Of a stretch of 64,000 nucleotides of DNA, positions 36,957 through 45,003 are shown piece after piece (the stretch's first letter is position 1; each line of letters begins with the position of its first letter). A program made the translations under genes and the position numbers. The notes beneath the pieces are model-generated. The model was given only the letters and a program-made list of their open reading frames with translations. It did not search any database and had not been told where the DNA came from. Source of the DNA: CAZJCK01 sp964544635 (GTDB lineage: Bacteria; Zixibacteria; MSB-5A5; GN15; FEB-12). The stretch is from assembly GCA_964544635.1 (NCBI GenBank), contig CAZJCK010000006.1:1-64000 (forward strand), written 5' to 3'.

Positions 36957-38786
36957 GTGAAATTCGGTCACGTACGCCAATCCGGGCTGGCGCTGCTGAC
37001 AGCCTGCCTGCTCACCGTGACGGCATCAGCCGAACGAGTGCAGGACCCGAATAACCCCGCCGCAAGCTATGAAATGGATCCGGAGGTGCTGGCCAGGGAT
37101 GCCGGTGCACCGGGCGCCATGATAACTGCGGCGCAAGACGACTCGGCCAGCTTCCTGTGCGATATCCAGTCGTACCAGTACAACACCTTCGGAGGCACCG
37201 ATGTCTGGGGTTACGAGGACGCACAGGGGCGCGAATACGCACTGATGGGAACGTATGAAGGAATCACGGTCACCAATGTTACCGACCAGGTAACGGTCGG
37301 GACTATCCCCTACACTCCCGGCTGTGGCTGGCGTGATATCAAAACCTATTCACACTATGCCTATGCGACCAGCGAATGCAACGGTACCAATGGTGGAGTA
37401 TTGATCATCGACCTGCAGTATCTTCCCGATTCGATCGCTTATGAAGACAATATTCCGATCGACGGTGGCTTCGCGCAGGCGTCGCACAATCTTTCGATCG
37501 ACACCCTCAAAGGCTACATGTACGTCGAGGGTGCCTTTCAGACCGGCCGCTCGATCTACATTCACTCCCTGGCGAATCCGGCAAGTCCGACCTACATCAA
37601 CGACTTCGGGCCGGGTGAAGTACACGACATGTACTGCATGAACGACACCTGCTATGTTGCCGCCGGACGTACCGATCAGTGGGAGATCTGGGACATGAGC
37701 AACAAGAACGTCCCGGTCCGCATCGCCCAGGTGACCATCCCCAACGCCGGCTATGTCCACAACGTATGGCCCTCGGACGACCGCAAGTATGCTGTAACAA
37801 CCGAAGAGACCGCCTTCAAGACGATCAAAATCTGGGACATCCAGGACCTCGGCAACATCCAGTTGATCGGCCAGTTCCTCGGACCCTCCGACCTCGCCCA
37901 CAACGCTCACTGGGAGGGCGACAAGGTGTACCTGTCTCACTATGAATCGGGGGTCATTGTTGCCGATGTTTCCGATCCGTCCAATCCCCAGATCATTCAC
38001 CAATTCGATACCTGGGGCGGCGAAGATCCGGATTTTGACGGCTGCTGGGGTGTCTACCCGCACACGTCGTCCGGGTTGATCTATGCGTCGAACCGTGACG
38101 GTCACCTGTTTGTACTCCAGGAGTTTGATATCGACCTGACCGACTCGCTCTATGGTGGCGAGGTGTCGGCGTCGGCCGGTGATGATGTCGCTTATGACAT
38201 CTTCGCCTACAACAGCTTTCCTACCCAGGTTTTTATTGTCCCGATCAGCTATGCCGGTGAACTCGCTCTGACGCTTGATTCGGTGACGACGGTCGGAACC
38301 CGCACCGAATCATTCAGCCCGCCGTCCTTGATCGGTTCCTTTACCCAGGGCAAGCAGAAGGTCTATCGCATCCAGGGTGCGACGGCGCTGCCGCCGGGCG
38401 ACGGCCCGGTGCTGACTGCCTGGTTCTCGGTACCGTCGATCCTCTTCGGCCAGAACAATCCGATTACATTCAAGCCGCTGGGCAGCAACTCGGCGCAATT
38501 CGGCGGCAGCTGTATCCAGGCCGATCCTGATACGGTCTCGGGTGCTATCGTCGTGGGCGGTTGCTGCTCCGGAAACGCCGGAAACATCGACAACGATCCA
38601 AGTGATGAAGCCGGCCCGGCCGACCTGGCCTACCTCGTCGACTACCTCTTCTCTGCCGGTTCAGCGCCGGTCTGTCCTGAGGAAGCAGATGTCAACGGTG
38701 ACGGTTCCGCGGCCGATCCGACCGACCTGTCGTACTTCGTGGAGTACCTGTTCAACTCCGGAGTCGCACCGGCAGGCTGCCAGTAG
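36957..38786 (+). CDS. Secreted LVIVD/choice-of-anchor-B-like beta-propeller with dockerin-like tail (paralog 1)
   Basis: A 609-residue exported protein. The GTG start is preceded by AAAGGAG. The signal peptide is about 25 residues (VKFGHVRQSGLALLTACLLTVTASA). A beta-propeller of LVIVD-like repeats (about 60-410) contains GCGWRDIKTYSHYAYATSE, SHNLSIDTLKGYMYVEG and HYESGVIVADVSDPSNPQI. This is the layout of 'choice-of-anchor B' proteins. A beta domain (about 415-540) and two dockerin-like repeats with VDYLF and VEYLF complete it. An upstream ATG (36936, MERKE) would encode the ribosome binding site and is less likely. No enzymatic motif is seen; surface binding is inferred. Confidence 0.85.
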   Translation: MKFGHVRQSGLALLTACLLTVTASAERVQDPNNPAASYEMDPEVLARDAGAPGAMITAAQDDSASFLCDIQSYQYNTFGGTDVWGYEDAQGREYALMGTYEGITVTNVTDQVTVGTIPYTPGCGWRDIKTYSHYAYATSECNGTNGGVLIIDLQYLPDSIAYEDNIPIDGGFAQASHNLSIDTLKGYMYVEGAFQTGRSIYIHSLANPASPTYINDFGPGEVHDMYCMNDTCYVAAGRTDQWEIWDMSNKNVPVRIAQVTIPNAGYVHNVWPSDDRKYAVTTEETAFKTIKIWDIQDLGNIQLIGQFLGPSDLAHNAHWEGDKVYLSHYESGVIVADVSDPSNPQIIHQFDTWGGEDPDFDGCWGVYPHTSSGLIYASNRDGHLFVLQEFDIDLTDSLYGGEVSASAGDDVAYDIFAYNSFPTQVFIVPISYAGELALTLDSVTTVGTRTESFSPPSLIGSFTQGKQKVYRIQGATALPPGDGPVLTAWFSVPSILFGQNNPITFKPLGSNSAQFGGSCIQADPDTVSGAIVVGGCCSGNAGNIDNDPSDEAGPADLAYLVDYLFSAGSAPVCPEEADVNGDGSAADPTDLSYFVEYLFNSGVAPAGCQ

Positions 38787-38815
38787 AGACACGGCAATCG
38801 ATCTGTAAGGCGCCA

Positions 38816-38840
38816 CCGCCCGGTCACATGGGCCGGGCGG
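38816..38840 (+). terminator. GC-rich hairpin after the first propeller gene
   Basis: CCGCCCGG (38816-38823) and CCGGGCGG (38833-38840) form a perfect 8-bp stem 30 bp past the stop. There is no T-tract, so termination is uncertain. Confidence 0.4.
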
Positions 38841-38895
38841 CCGTGTCGCACGTCGTACGCTGGTCACACTGCTGGTCCAATGACCAACAGAAACA

Positions 38896-38923
38896 TTGAC
38901 ACGCATCTGCAATGTGCTATGTT
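38896..38923 (+). promoter_or_regulatory. Predicted promoter of the second beta-propeller paralog
   Basis: TTGACA (38896-38901), a 16-nt spacer and TATGTT (38918-38923), 90 bp before the start, with the same spacing as the paralog's promoter. Confidence 0.6.
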
Positions 38924-39012
38924 TGATGGGGAGTAGATCGACCCTCACGCTCCACATTATTGACACGATAACAGCCACCAGAACTCCCGTCATGGAACGA
39001 AAGGAGCAAACC

Positions 39013-40848
39013 GTGCGACGTTCTTATCAGTCCGGGTGGAGGTATGTGCTTGTTTTGCTGCTGGTCCTGGCGGCCTCCGTCAGCGCTGAATATGTTCAGG
39101 ACCCAAGTAATCCGGAGGCCCGTTACCACACCGATCCGGCCTCGCTTCCCGGAGCTGACCATGCCCCCGGCATGGCGACACCGGCTGACGCCGCCCAGGA
39201 TTACTTTCTGTGCCGCGAACTCGGCCTGGGCGTGGGTGGCAACGGCGTCACCGACGTCTGGGGGTGGAAAGCGCCGGACGGCCGCTACTACGCCCTGGTT
39301 GGGTCGAAGGACGGCCTGACGGTCGTCAATGTTACCGACGAGGAGATCGTACAGACGATTGATTACACGCCGAATTGCGGCTGGCGCGACATCAAGACAT
39401 ATGGCCATTATGCCTACGTCGTCAGTGAATGCCATGGCTTTCGCGAGGGTCTGATGACGGTCGATCTGCAGTACCTCCCTGATTCAGTGAGTTTTGTCCG
39501 CAGCGTGCCGGTAGACGGCGGCACCGAGGTTACCTCGCACAACCTGTCGATCGACACCGTCAAGGGGTTTATTTACATCGAAGGTAAGGGCCTGAAAGAC
39601 AGCTCTGTGTATGTCTGGTCGGTCAATCCGCCCGGCTCTCCCGAACGTCCATTCTTTGTCACCTCCTTCGGCCAGGCCGGGGTACACGACATCTATGCGC
39701 ACAACGACACCATCTACACCGCCGCCGGCTTCACCGGTCTGTGGGAGGTGTACGATGCTACCGACAAGAGCAATATTCATCGCGTCCTCGCAGTCAGCAT
39801 CCCCAACACCGGTTATGTTCACAATATCTGGATAAACGCCGACCGGACGGTGGCGGTTACGACCGAAGAGACGTCGTCCAAGACAATCAAGGTGTGGGAC
39901 ATCAGCGATTTCAACAACGTCCAGCTGGCCAGCCAGTTTCTCGGCCCGTCGGGTCTGGCGCACAACGCCCATATCGAGGGCGACCTGGTGTATGTGTCGC
40001 ACTACGAATCGGGCGTGATCGTGGCCGATATCAGCGACCCATACAATACCCAGGTGCTGGCGCAGTTTGATACCTGGAGCACCGAGAACGCCACCTTCGA
40101 GGGTTGCTGGGGAGTCTTCCCCCACACCGACAACGGCACCGTCTACCTGTCCAATCGAAACGGTTTTTTGTATGTGCTCAATCAACTGACCGGCCAGCGC
40201 AGTGACTCGATCTGGGCGACTGATGCAAGTGCCGACGAAACCGGCGGTGTGGTGGTGGAGATTCACGGCCACAACAGCCTGCCGGTCGGCGATATCGTGG
40301 TACCGATACACTGGACCGGTCCGGCTGAACTGGTTCTGGACTCGGCAACCGTCGGCGACCGCACCGCCGGGTTCAACGATCCCAACCTGATAGCCTCCTG
40401 GCAGGGCGGCAGACAGCGGGTCTTCCGGCTCACAACCAATGGCGGCAACCTGCCGGCCGGCTCCGGATTGATCATGAAAGCCTGGTTTACCGCCATACCA
40501 TCGGGCGCTGACCAAACTTCAGCACTGACGTTCAAACCGCTTAATCAGTACCAGGCTGCATTCACCGGCAGCTGTGGCGCACTGAATCCGGATACGGTGA
40601 GTGCGACGATTACGGTAACGTCGTGTTGCGACGGCGTGCGGGGAGACTTTGACGCCGACGGTTCGGCGACGCTCGATGCCATCGATCTGGCGGTGCTGGT
40701 CGACTACCTGTTCGCTAATGGAGACCTGACGGCCTGTCCGTCGGAGGCGGATGTCAACAACGACGGTAATGTTGCCAACGGCGTTGACCTGAGCTATGCC
40801 GTCGACTACCTGTTCGCCGGCGGCGCCGACCCGGCAACATGTGATTAG
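39013..40848 (+). CDS. Secreted LVIVD/choice-of-anchor-B-like beta-propeller with dockerin-like tail (paralog 2)
   Basis: A 611-residue exported protein closely similar in order and motifs to the gene just upstream (DVWG, NCGWRDIKTYGHYAYVVSE, SHNLSIDTVKGFIYIEGKG, YESGVIVADISDPYNTQV). The signal peptide is VRRSYQSGWRYVLVLLLVLAASVSA. The propeller ends near residue 395. A beta domain and the dockerin-like pair follow (DLAVLVDYLFANG and DLSYAVDYLFAGG). The GTG start has AAAGGAG upstream, as in paralog 1. The two arose by tandem duplication that included the promoter. A strong terminator follows. Confidence 0.85.
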   Translation: MRRSYQSGWRYVLVLLLVLAASVSAEYVQDPSNPEARYHTDPASLPGADHAPGMATPADAAQDYFLCRELGLGVGGNGVTDVWGWKAPDGRYYALVGSKDGLTVVNVTDEEIVQTIDYTPNCGWRDIKTYGHYAYVVSECHGFREGLMTVDLQYLPDSVSFVRSVPVDGGTEVTSHNLSIDTVKGFIYIEGKGLKDSSVYVWSVNPPGSPERPFFVTSFGQAGVHDIYAHNDTIYTAAGFTGLWEVYDATDKSNIHRVLAVSIPNTGYVHNIWINADRTVAVTTEETSSKTIKVWDISDFNNVQLASQFLGPSGLAHNAHIEGDLVYVSHYESGVIVADISDPYNTQVLAQFDTWSTENATFEGCWGVFPHTDNGTVYLSNRNGFLYVLNQLTGQRSDSIWATDASADETGGVVVEIHGHNSLPVGDIVVPIHWTGPAELVLDSATVGDRTAGFNDPNLIASWQGGRQRVFRLTTNGGNLPAGSGLIMKAWFTAIPSGADQTSALTFKPLNQYQAAFTGSCGALNPDTVSATITVTSCCDGVRGDFDADGSATLDAIDLAVLVDYLFANGDLTACPSEADVNNDGNVANGVDLSYAVDYLFAGGADPATCD

Positions 40849-40871
40849 CAATTCCGCAATAAATCACCGAC

Positions 40872-40910
40872 GCCCCACTGTGTATTTCGCACAGTGGGGC
40901 TCTTCTTTTG
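40872..40910 (+). terminator. Rho-independent terminator after the second propeller gene
   Basis: GCCCCACTGTG-TATTTCG-CACAGTGGGGC (40872-40900) is a perfect 11-bp stem followed by TCTTCTTTT. Confidence 0.88.
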
Positions 40911-40915
40911 TCTAT

Positions 40916-41130
40916 GCCGCGTAGGTCAGGTTCCTTGTGAACCTGACACGCCCCCCCGATCGGCCTACAGTCAGGTTGCCAACAACCCGACCTACGAACA
41001 AAAGACGGCCCGCCTGTCGGAACAGGCCGCGTAGGTCAGGTTCCTTGTGAACCTGACACGCCCCCCCCGATCGGCATACAGTCAGGTTGCCAACAACCTG
41101 ACCTACGAACAATAGAACGGCCCGCCTGTC
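40916..41130. repeat. Two tandem copies of a 105-bp intergenic repeat
   Basis: Units at 40916-41020 and 41026-41130 have a period of 110 bp and differ at a handful of positions. Each contains GTCAGGTTC-cttgt-GAACCTGAC and GTCAGGTTG-ccaa-CAACCTGAC dyads, with GTAGGTCAGG near one end and CCTGACCTAC near the other. A related dyad occurs at 62333-62354. No transposase is seen. A non-autonomous, MITE-like or structured-RNA repeat is inferred. Confidence 0.8.
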
Positions 41131-41150
41131 TTTTGACAAGCGGGCCGTAT
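41126..41150 (-). terminator. Possible terminator hairpin after tonB
   Basis: CGGCCCGC (from 41118) pairs with GCGGGCCG (ending about 41148) around TGTC-TTTT-GACA. The hairpin is long and sits 25 bp past the tonB stop. It lacks a T-tract on the minus strand. Confidence 0.4.
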
Positions 41151-41173
41151 CATGAACTTTGCTGTACGGTCGA

Positions 41174-41905
41174 TCAGTTGGACGAGAGGACGAAGTCGAC
41201 GCGGTAGGTCACCCAGCACTTGATCGGTCGGCCGTTCTGAATACCAGGCTTGAACTTGTTGTCGTACGCCGTCTCAACAGCCGCCTCGTCGAGTGAAACG
41301 GTACCGGATGTCTTGGCGACAATCGCCTTGAGGACGTCACCCTTTTCGTCGACCAGCGCCTTTACCCAGACAGTCCCTTCAAGTCCGGCCTGCTTGGCCA
41401 GGCGCGGATATTCGGGCGTTGTTTCCTTGATCATCTCCGGCTGAATTTCAACCGGGACGAACTCGTCGGGTTCGGGCAGGAAATCGTCGTCGGAAATATC
41501 GATCCGGATGTCACCGTCGCCGGCGCTGGACGAAACATCGGGCGCGACGATTTCAGCCAGTTCCTCGCGGGTAGCCAGGACGACATCATCGTCGATCACT
41601 TCTTCATCAGCGACCGGTTTCGGAATACCAACCTTTGGCTTGGCCACGTCGGGCTTGGAGACCTGCACCTGCGGCGGCTTCTTGGCTACCGATGGGGGTG
41701 GGCCCAGTTCCTTGACCGACTTGATGACGACTTCCGGAACGTTGGAATAGTCTTCTTCACCCATCGCCGAAATGGCGGCGGCGACACCGAGCACGATCGC
41801 CACGAGGGCAATCACGAAGCCGGTGCCGAGGGCCATGTTGCGCTGATACTTAGCTTTCAGCTCATAGGCGCCGTAGGGTGAATAAATGGGCGGAGTGTGT
41901 GCCAT
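41174..41905 (-). CDS. tonB: Energy transducer TonB
   Basis: A 243-residue protein. A single N-terminal membrane anchor lies at about 28-50 (FVIALVAIVLGVAAAISAM). A periplasmic linker rich in Pro, Lys, Val and Asp follows. The C-terminal TonB domain (about 155-243) shows TPEYPRLAKQAGLEGTVWVK and the FKPGIQNGRPIKCWVTYRV end. It transmits proton-motive force from ExbB/ExbD to outer-membrane receptors. It begins immediately after the exbD stop with no gap, as the last gene of the TPR-ExbB-ExbD-ExbD-TonB cluster. The BtuB-like receptor 15 kb away is a plausible client. Confidence 0.93.
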   Translation of the reverse strand: MAHTPPIYSPYGAYELKAKYQRNMALGTGFVIALVAIVLGVAAAISAMGEEDYSNVPEVVIKSVKELGPPPSVAKKPPQVQVSKPDVAKPKVGIPKPVADEEVIDDDVVLATREELAEIVAPDVSSSAGDGDIRIDISDDDFLPEPDEFVPVEIQPEMIKETTPEYPRLAKQAGLEGTVWVKALVDEKGDVLKAIVAKTSGTVSLDEAAVETAYDNKFKPGIQNGRPIKCWVTYRVDFVLSSN

Positions 41906-42577
41906 TTATTGACCACCTCCTTCTTGCATGTAATCCGCAAGGGCGGCCGCTACAATTTTGCCGTCACGGTCTTCCCAGTCGCCAATGGCATAGCGATAAG
42001 AGAAGCGATCGTCTCGATACTGCGGGTCCTTGAGAAAATCGTTAAGATCGACCCCTTTCTGCTCGGCGGTGTAGGAATTCCACGACCGTTCGATCATGTC
42101 GATCTCGTCGAGGATATTGACCATATCACCATACGTCGCTTCGGGGCTGATCAGGATCAACGTATTCAGTTTCGGGTTTTCGCGGTTCTGCTCCAGCAGC
42201 AACCCCTGGAGTGTATCCGACCAGAACTTATAACCCACAGTATCCGGAGTATCCGGCGCCGTGGGCAGCAGCTTGGGCAGGTTTTGCGGGTTGGCGGTTT
42301 TCAGGTTCCACCAGAAACGATTATCATCGTCGACTCGGATTGTCAGGAGGTTGGACTCCTTGACCTCGACGTCGATATCCATTTCATCCTTTGGCGGCAG
42401 GTTGATTTCCATAGCCTGCGGCATCGCGAAGACCGTCGAAACCATATAGAAGATCAGCAACAGGAAGGCGATATCAACCATCGGCGTCATGTCCAGCTTG
42501 ATGGAGACGCGACGCTTTTGCCGTCTAACACCTTTCTTTCCGGGTTTTGGTGCCCGTTCCGCTACATCACCGGCCAT
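41906..42577 (-). CDS. exbD: ExbD/TolR biopolymer transport protein, extended form
   Basis: A 223-residue protein, clearly longer than the usual 130-150. A basic N-terminus and one membrane helix include the conserved proton-path aspartate in DMTPMVDIAFLLLIFYMVS. The periplasmic part has the usual NLP(P) segment. An insertion of about 40 residues (RFWWNLKTANPQNLPKLLPT...) and a long C-terminal extension (SWNSYTAEQKGVDLNDFLKD...) are unusual. It is the second ExbD in this operon, so it may form a heteromer with the downstream-named paralog or serve a specialised role. Confidence 0.9.
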   Translation of the reverse strand: MAGDVAERAPKPGKKGVRRQKRRVSIKLDMTPMVDIAFLLLIFYMVSTVFAMPQAMEINLPPKDEMDIDVEVKESNLLTIRVDDDNRFWWNLKTANPQNLPKLLPTAPDTPDTVGYKFWSDTLQGLLLEQNRENPKLNTLILISPEATYGDMVNILDEIDMIERSWNSYTAEQKGVDLNDFLKDPQYRDDRFSYRYAIGDWEDRDGKIVAAALADYMQEGGGQ

Positions 42578-42617
42578 ATATCATCACTCTCCTTTACGGC
42601 GAGCGACCGACTGGGGT

Positions 42618-43121
42618 CTACGCCTCAGCTTCGGCCTCGTCGCCTCCGCCAGTTTCTTCGCCTTCGTTGTCAGTGATGATCAGGAAGCGTTCCAATCCAT
42701 TTTCCTGCATCGAGGTCATCACCTTTTTCATTATCCCGAAGCTCGCCTTCTCGTCGGCCTTGAGCACAATCAAGGCTTTGAGATTCTTGGCGCGCGCCCG
42801 GTTGATCTCGTTGGAGACCATGAACTCGTCAGTGTGCCGCACGATACGGGCCGTAGTCTGGACGTCCTGACCATCGATATTAAGCATGCGGTTTTCCACA
42901 TAATCGACGAATATCGAGTCGTGTTTGGTTACCGTGATATTGATAATTCCCTTATCCGGCAACTCGATCTGCGAATGCGATTCCGGCAGGTCCACCGCCT
43001 GGGCTTCCGGCGGCTTGAATGTGGTGGTGGCCATATAGAAGATCAGCAGCAAGAAGGCGATATCGACCATTGGGGTCATATCGAGCTTGATGGACACACG
43101 TCTTTTCTTCTTAATCGCCAT
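42618..43121 (-). CDS. exbD: ExbD/TolR biopolymer transport protein, short form
   Basis: A 167-residue protein with a basic N-terminus (MAIKKKRRVSIKLDMTPMVD), one membrane helix holding the key aspartate, then a periplasmic domain with VDLPESHSQIELPDKG. It ends in a Glu/Gly/Ala-rich tail. Length is close to family norm. It starts 3 bp after the exbB stop, indicating translational coupling. Together with ExbB it should form the proton channel that powers TonB. Confidence 0.92.
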   Translation of the reverse strand: MAIKKKRRVSIKLDMTPMVDIAFLLLIFYMATTTFKPPEAQAVDLPESHSQIELPDKGIINITVTKHDSIFVDYVENRMLNIDGQDVQTTARIVRHTDEFMVSNEINRARAKNLKALIVLKADEKASFGIMKKVMTSMQENGLERFLIITDNEGEETGGGDEAEAEA

Positions 43122-43124
43122 CGT

Positions 43125-43880
43125 TTACTTTCCCTGCTTGGCCTTCAGGATCTCCAGAATCTCAAAGGTGGCTTCGTCAGTCGTATAGTTAAAGGCGTCT
43201 ACCTTATTTACAAAGAAATTGTAGAAAAAGATCCCGAGAATACCGGAGAGCAGGCCGCCGGCCGTGTTCACCAGCGCCTCGGAAATACCGACCGCCAGCT
43301 GCTGGGCGTCGATAACACCACCCTCGACGTTACCGGTCGCGGCGAAGGCGCGGATCATACCGATGGTGGTACCGAGCAGACCGACCATGGTGGCGATCGA
43401 GGCGATCGTCGACAGGGCGATCAGGTTGCGTTCCAGCAGCGGTCCTTCGAGGGCGTTGGCCTCTTCGATAGCTGTCTGGGTGAGCTGGATCTTTTTCTCG
43501 GAGTCATATTTCGGATCGTCCTTCACCTCACGGTACCGTTCGATACCGGCACGCAGGACGTTGGCGGTGGTGCCGCGCTGCTTGTCGCAGGCCGCCAGGG
43601 CGCCGTCATAATCATCATTCTGCAACAGCGTAACCAGCTTCTTGAAGAAGACCTGGACCGAGCTTTTCCCCTTGGCAGTTCCATAGAGCGAAATGTAACG
43701 CTCGACCACGAAGGCCAGAAGCATGAAGAAGATCATCATCAGCAGGATGACCAGGTAGCCGCCCTGGTATACGGAGTGGACGATCGGGTTTTCCGAAACC
43801 CGGAACACGCCGAAGTACAGGAAAGCTGCAATGGCAAATGAAATCAGCGTGTTGAGCGTTACAAAAATGGTTTGTTTCAC
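43125..43880 (-). CDS. exbB: ExbB/TolQ/MotA-family proton channel protein
   Basis: A 251-residue membrane protein. TM1 is at about 10-28, TM2 at about 42-62, and a cytoplasmic loop (about 65-150) is rich in charged residues. A pair of C-terminal helices (STIASIATMVGLLGTTIGMIRAF and GISEALVNTAGGLLSGILGIFFYNFFV) carries the family's conserved GLLGTxxGM and ALxxTxxGL motifs. It is the channel subunit of the TonB energy module. The gene follows a putative membrane protein gene by 31 bp and overlaps nothing. Confidence 0.94.
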   Translation of the reverse strand: MKQTIFVTLNTLISFAIAAFLYFGVFRVSENPIVHSVYQGGYLVILLMMIFFMLLAFVVERYISLYGTAKGKSSVQVFFKKLVTLLQNDDYDGALAACDKQRGTTANVLRAGIERYREVKDDPKYDSEKKIQLTQTAIEEANALEGPLLERNLIALSTIASIATMVGLLGTTIGMIRAFAATGNVEGGVIDAQQLAVGISEALVNTAGGLLSGILGIFFYNFFVNKVDAFNYTTDEATFEILEILKAKQGK

Positions 43881-43911
43881 GAGTACGTGACCTCCACACT
43901 ATTTAAGTTTA

Positions 43912-44937
43912 CTAAATTTCTGCACCTTTAGCCGCCAGCAGGAAAGACCCGCCGAGCGCCACAATCACACCGTAAGTGAGCGATCCCAGAAAGACGCCCA
44001 CACCGTAGTTCTCACCCAGCGACGAATACAGCGCTGTCGGATCGAAGCTGTACGAACCGCCGAAGAACGAGAGAATGAACGCCAGGCCTATAAAGATTGA
44101 CGGCAGCCAGGCCAGGCGCAGCGCCCGCTTCAAACGCAGCGCCGCCTCATCGGATGTGCCCTTGCCGACAAACAGGGCGACCAGCGAGAGGATCGGAATT
44201 ACGAGGCAGGAGAGCAGGAACAGGATCATGATGACAGCTGTAAGAGCCAGAATGATCCCGGAACTGAACATTTTCCCCATCGCGTCTCCGATCGCCGTAA
44301 AGGCGCCGAGGCCGGTCAGTGTTTCGGTTTCACGGGTAACCTTCTGGCGCTGCTGGTGTCCATAGATGACCTTTTCGGCGCCCTCTTCCTGCATCATTTG
44401 TGTCGGTTGATTCGGTGGCGCGTCAGCAGGGGCGTCCAATGCCGTTTCCTCGAAAGCCTCAACTACCGCAGGCATTTCTTCACCCGGTTGCCGGCCTTCG
44501 ACACCAGCTTGCCCTTCACCTTCAACGCCTTCGCCGGCCGGTGTCACTTCGCCCGGCGGCACCGCCGCCTGCTCGGTAGCGCTCGGCTGAATCTGAACCT
44601 CTTCAACGATCTCGTTGTAGGCACTGAACCAGGGCAGGAACAGAGCGGCCACCATGGCCAGGGCGCCGATCACCAGGAAGACTTTATCACCCATGGAGAC
44701 GCGATCTTCCATGAGGGTACAGCCTTCGCGGATAATCTCGCCTTTTTCCCGCTTGGCCTGAACGGCATCGACCCATTTCTGACGCTCGGCGTCGGACTTG
44801 AACAGATCTTTCGGTTTACCGGGATAAACGTCGAACCCGATATAACGAAAGCGCTGATTCTCGGAAACCGGTTTACCGCTGCCGGTTTCCTGCTCGGCCT
44901 TCTTGGTCGGTTTGTCTTTCTTAGTCTCCTCAGCCAT
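43912..44937 (-). CDS. Polytopic membrane protein of unknown function in the TonB operon
   Basis: A 341-residue protein. A charged, Lys-rich N-terminal cytoplasmic region (about 1-85) is followed by one helix (VFLVIGALAMVAALFLPWFSA). A Pro/Glu/Gly-rich segment of about 70 residues (PSATEQAAVPPGEVTPAGEG and beyond) probably lies outside. Three more helices cover residues about 220-335. Start 44937 has GGGAGAG upstream. No known domain is recognised. Its place between the TPR gene and exbB suggests it belongs to the ExbB-ExbD-TonB assembly, which is inference. Confidence 0.75.
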   Translation of the reverse strand: MAEETKKDKPTKKAEQETGSGKPVSENQRFRYIGFDVYPGKPKDLFKSDAERQKWVDAVQAKREKGEIIREGCTLMEDRVSMGDKVFLVIGALAMVAALFLPWFSAYNEIVEEVQIQPSATEQAAVPPGEVTPAGEGVEGEGQAGVEGRQPGEEMPAVVEAFEETALDAPADAPPNQPTQMMQEEGAEKVIYGHQQRQKVTRETETLTGLGAFTAIGDAMGKMFSSGIILALTAVIMILFLLSCLVIPILSLVALFVGKGTSDEAALRLKRALRLAWLPSIFIGLAFILSFFGGSYSFDPTALYSSLGENYGVGVFLGSLTYGVIVALGGSFLLAAKGAEI

Positions 44938-45003
44938 GCACTCTCCCACTCAATATCGAGCCCGAAATGTCATCCATTCGAGTTATCGAAATCCCGTTTG
45001 AGG

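Noticed and set aside
25694..40848. A cellulosome or cohesin-based complex
   Set aside because: No cohesin module or glycoside hydrolase is in the window; only the dockerin-like tails are present.
40912..41139. A 75-residue open reading frame with internal duplication
   Set aside because: It is only the translation of two copies of the 105-bp repeat.
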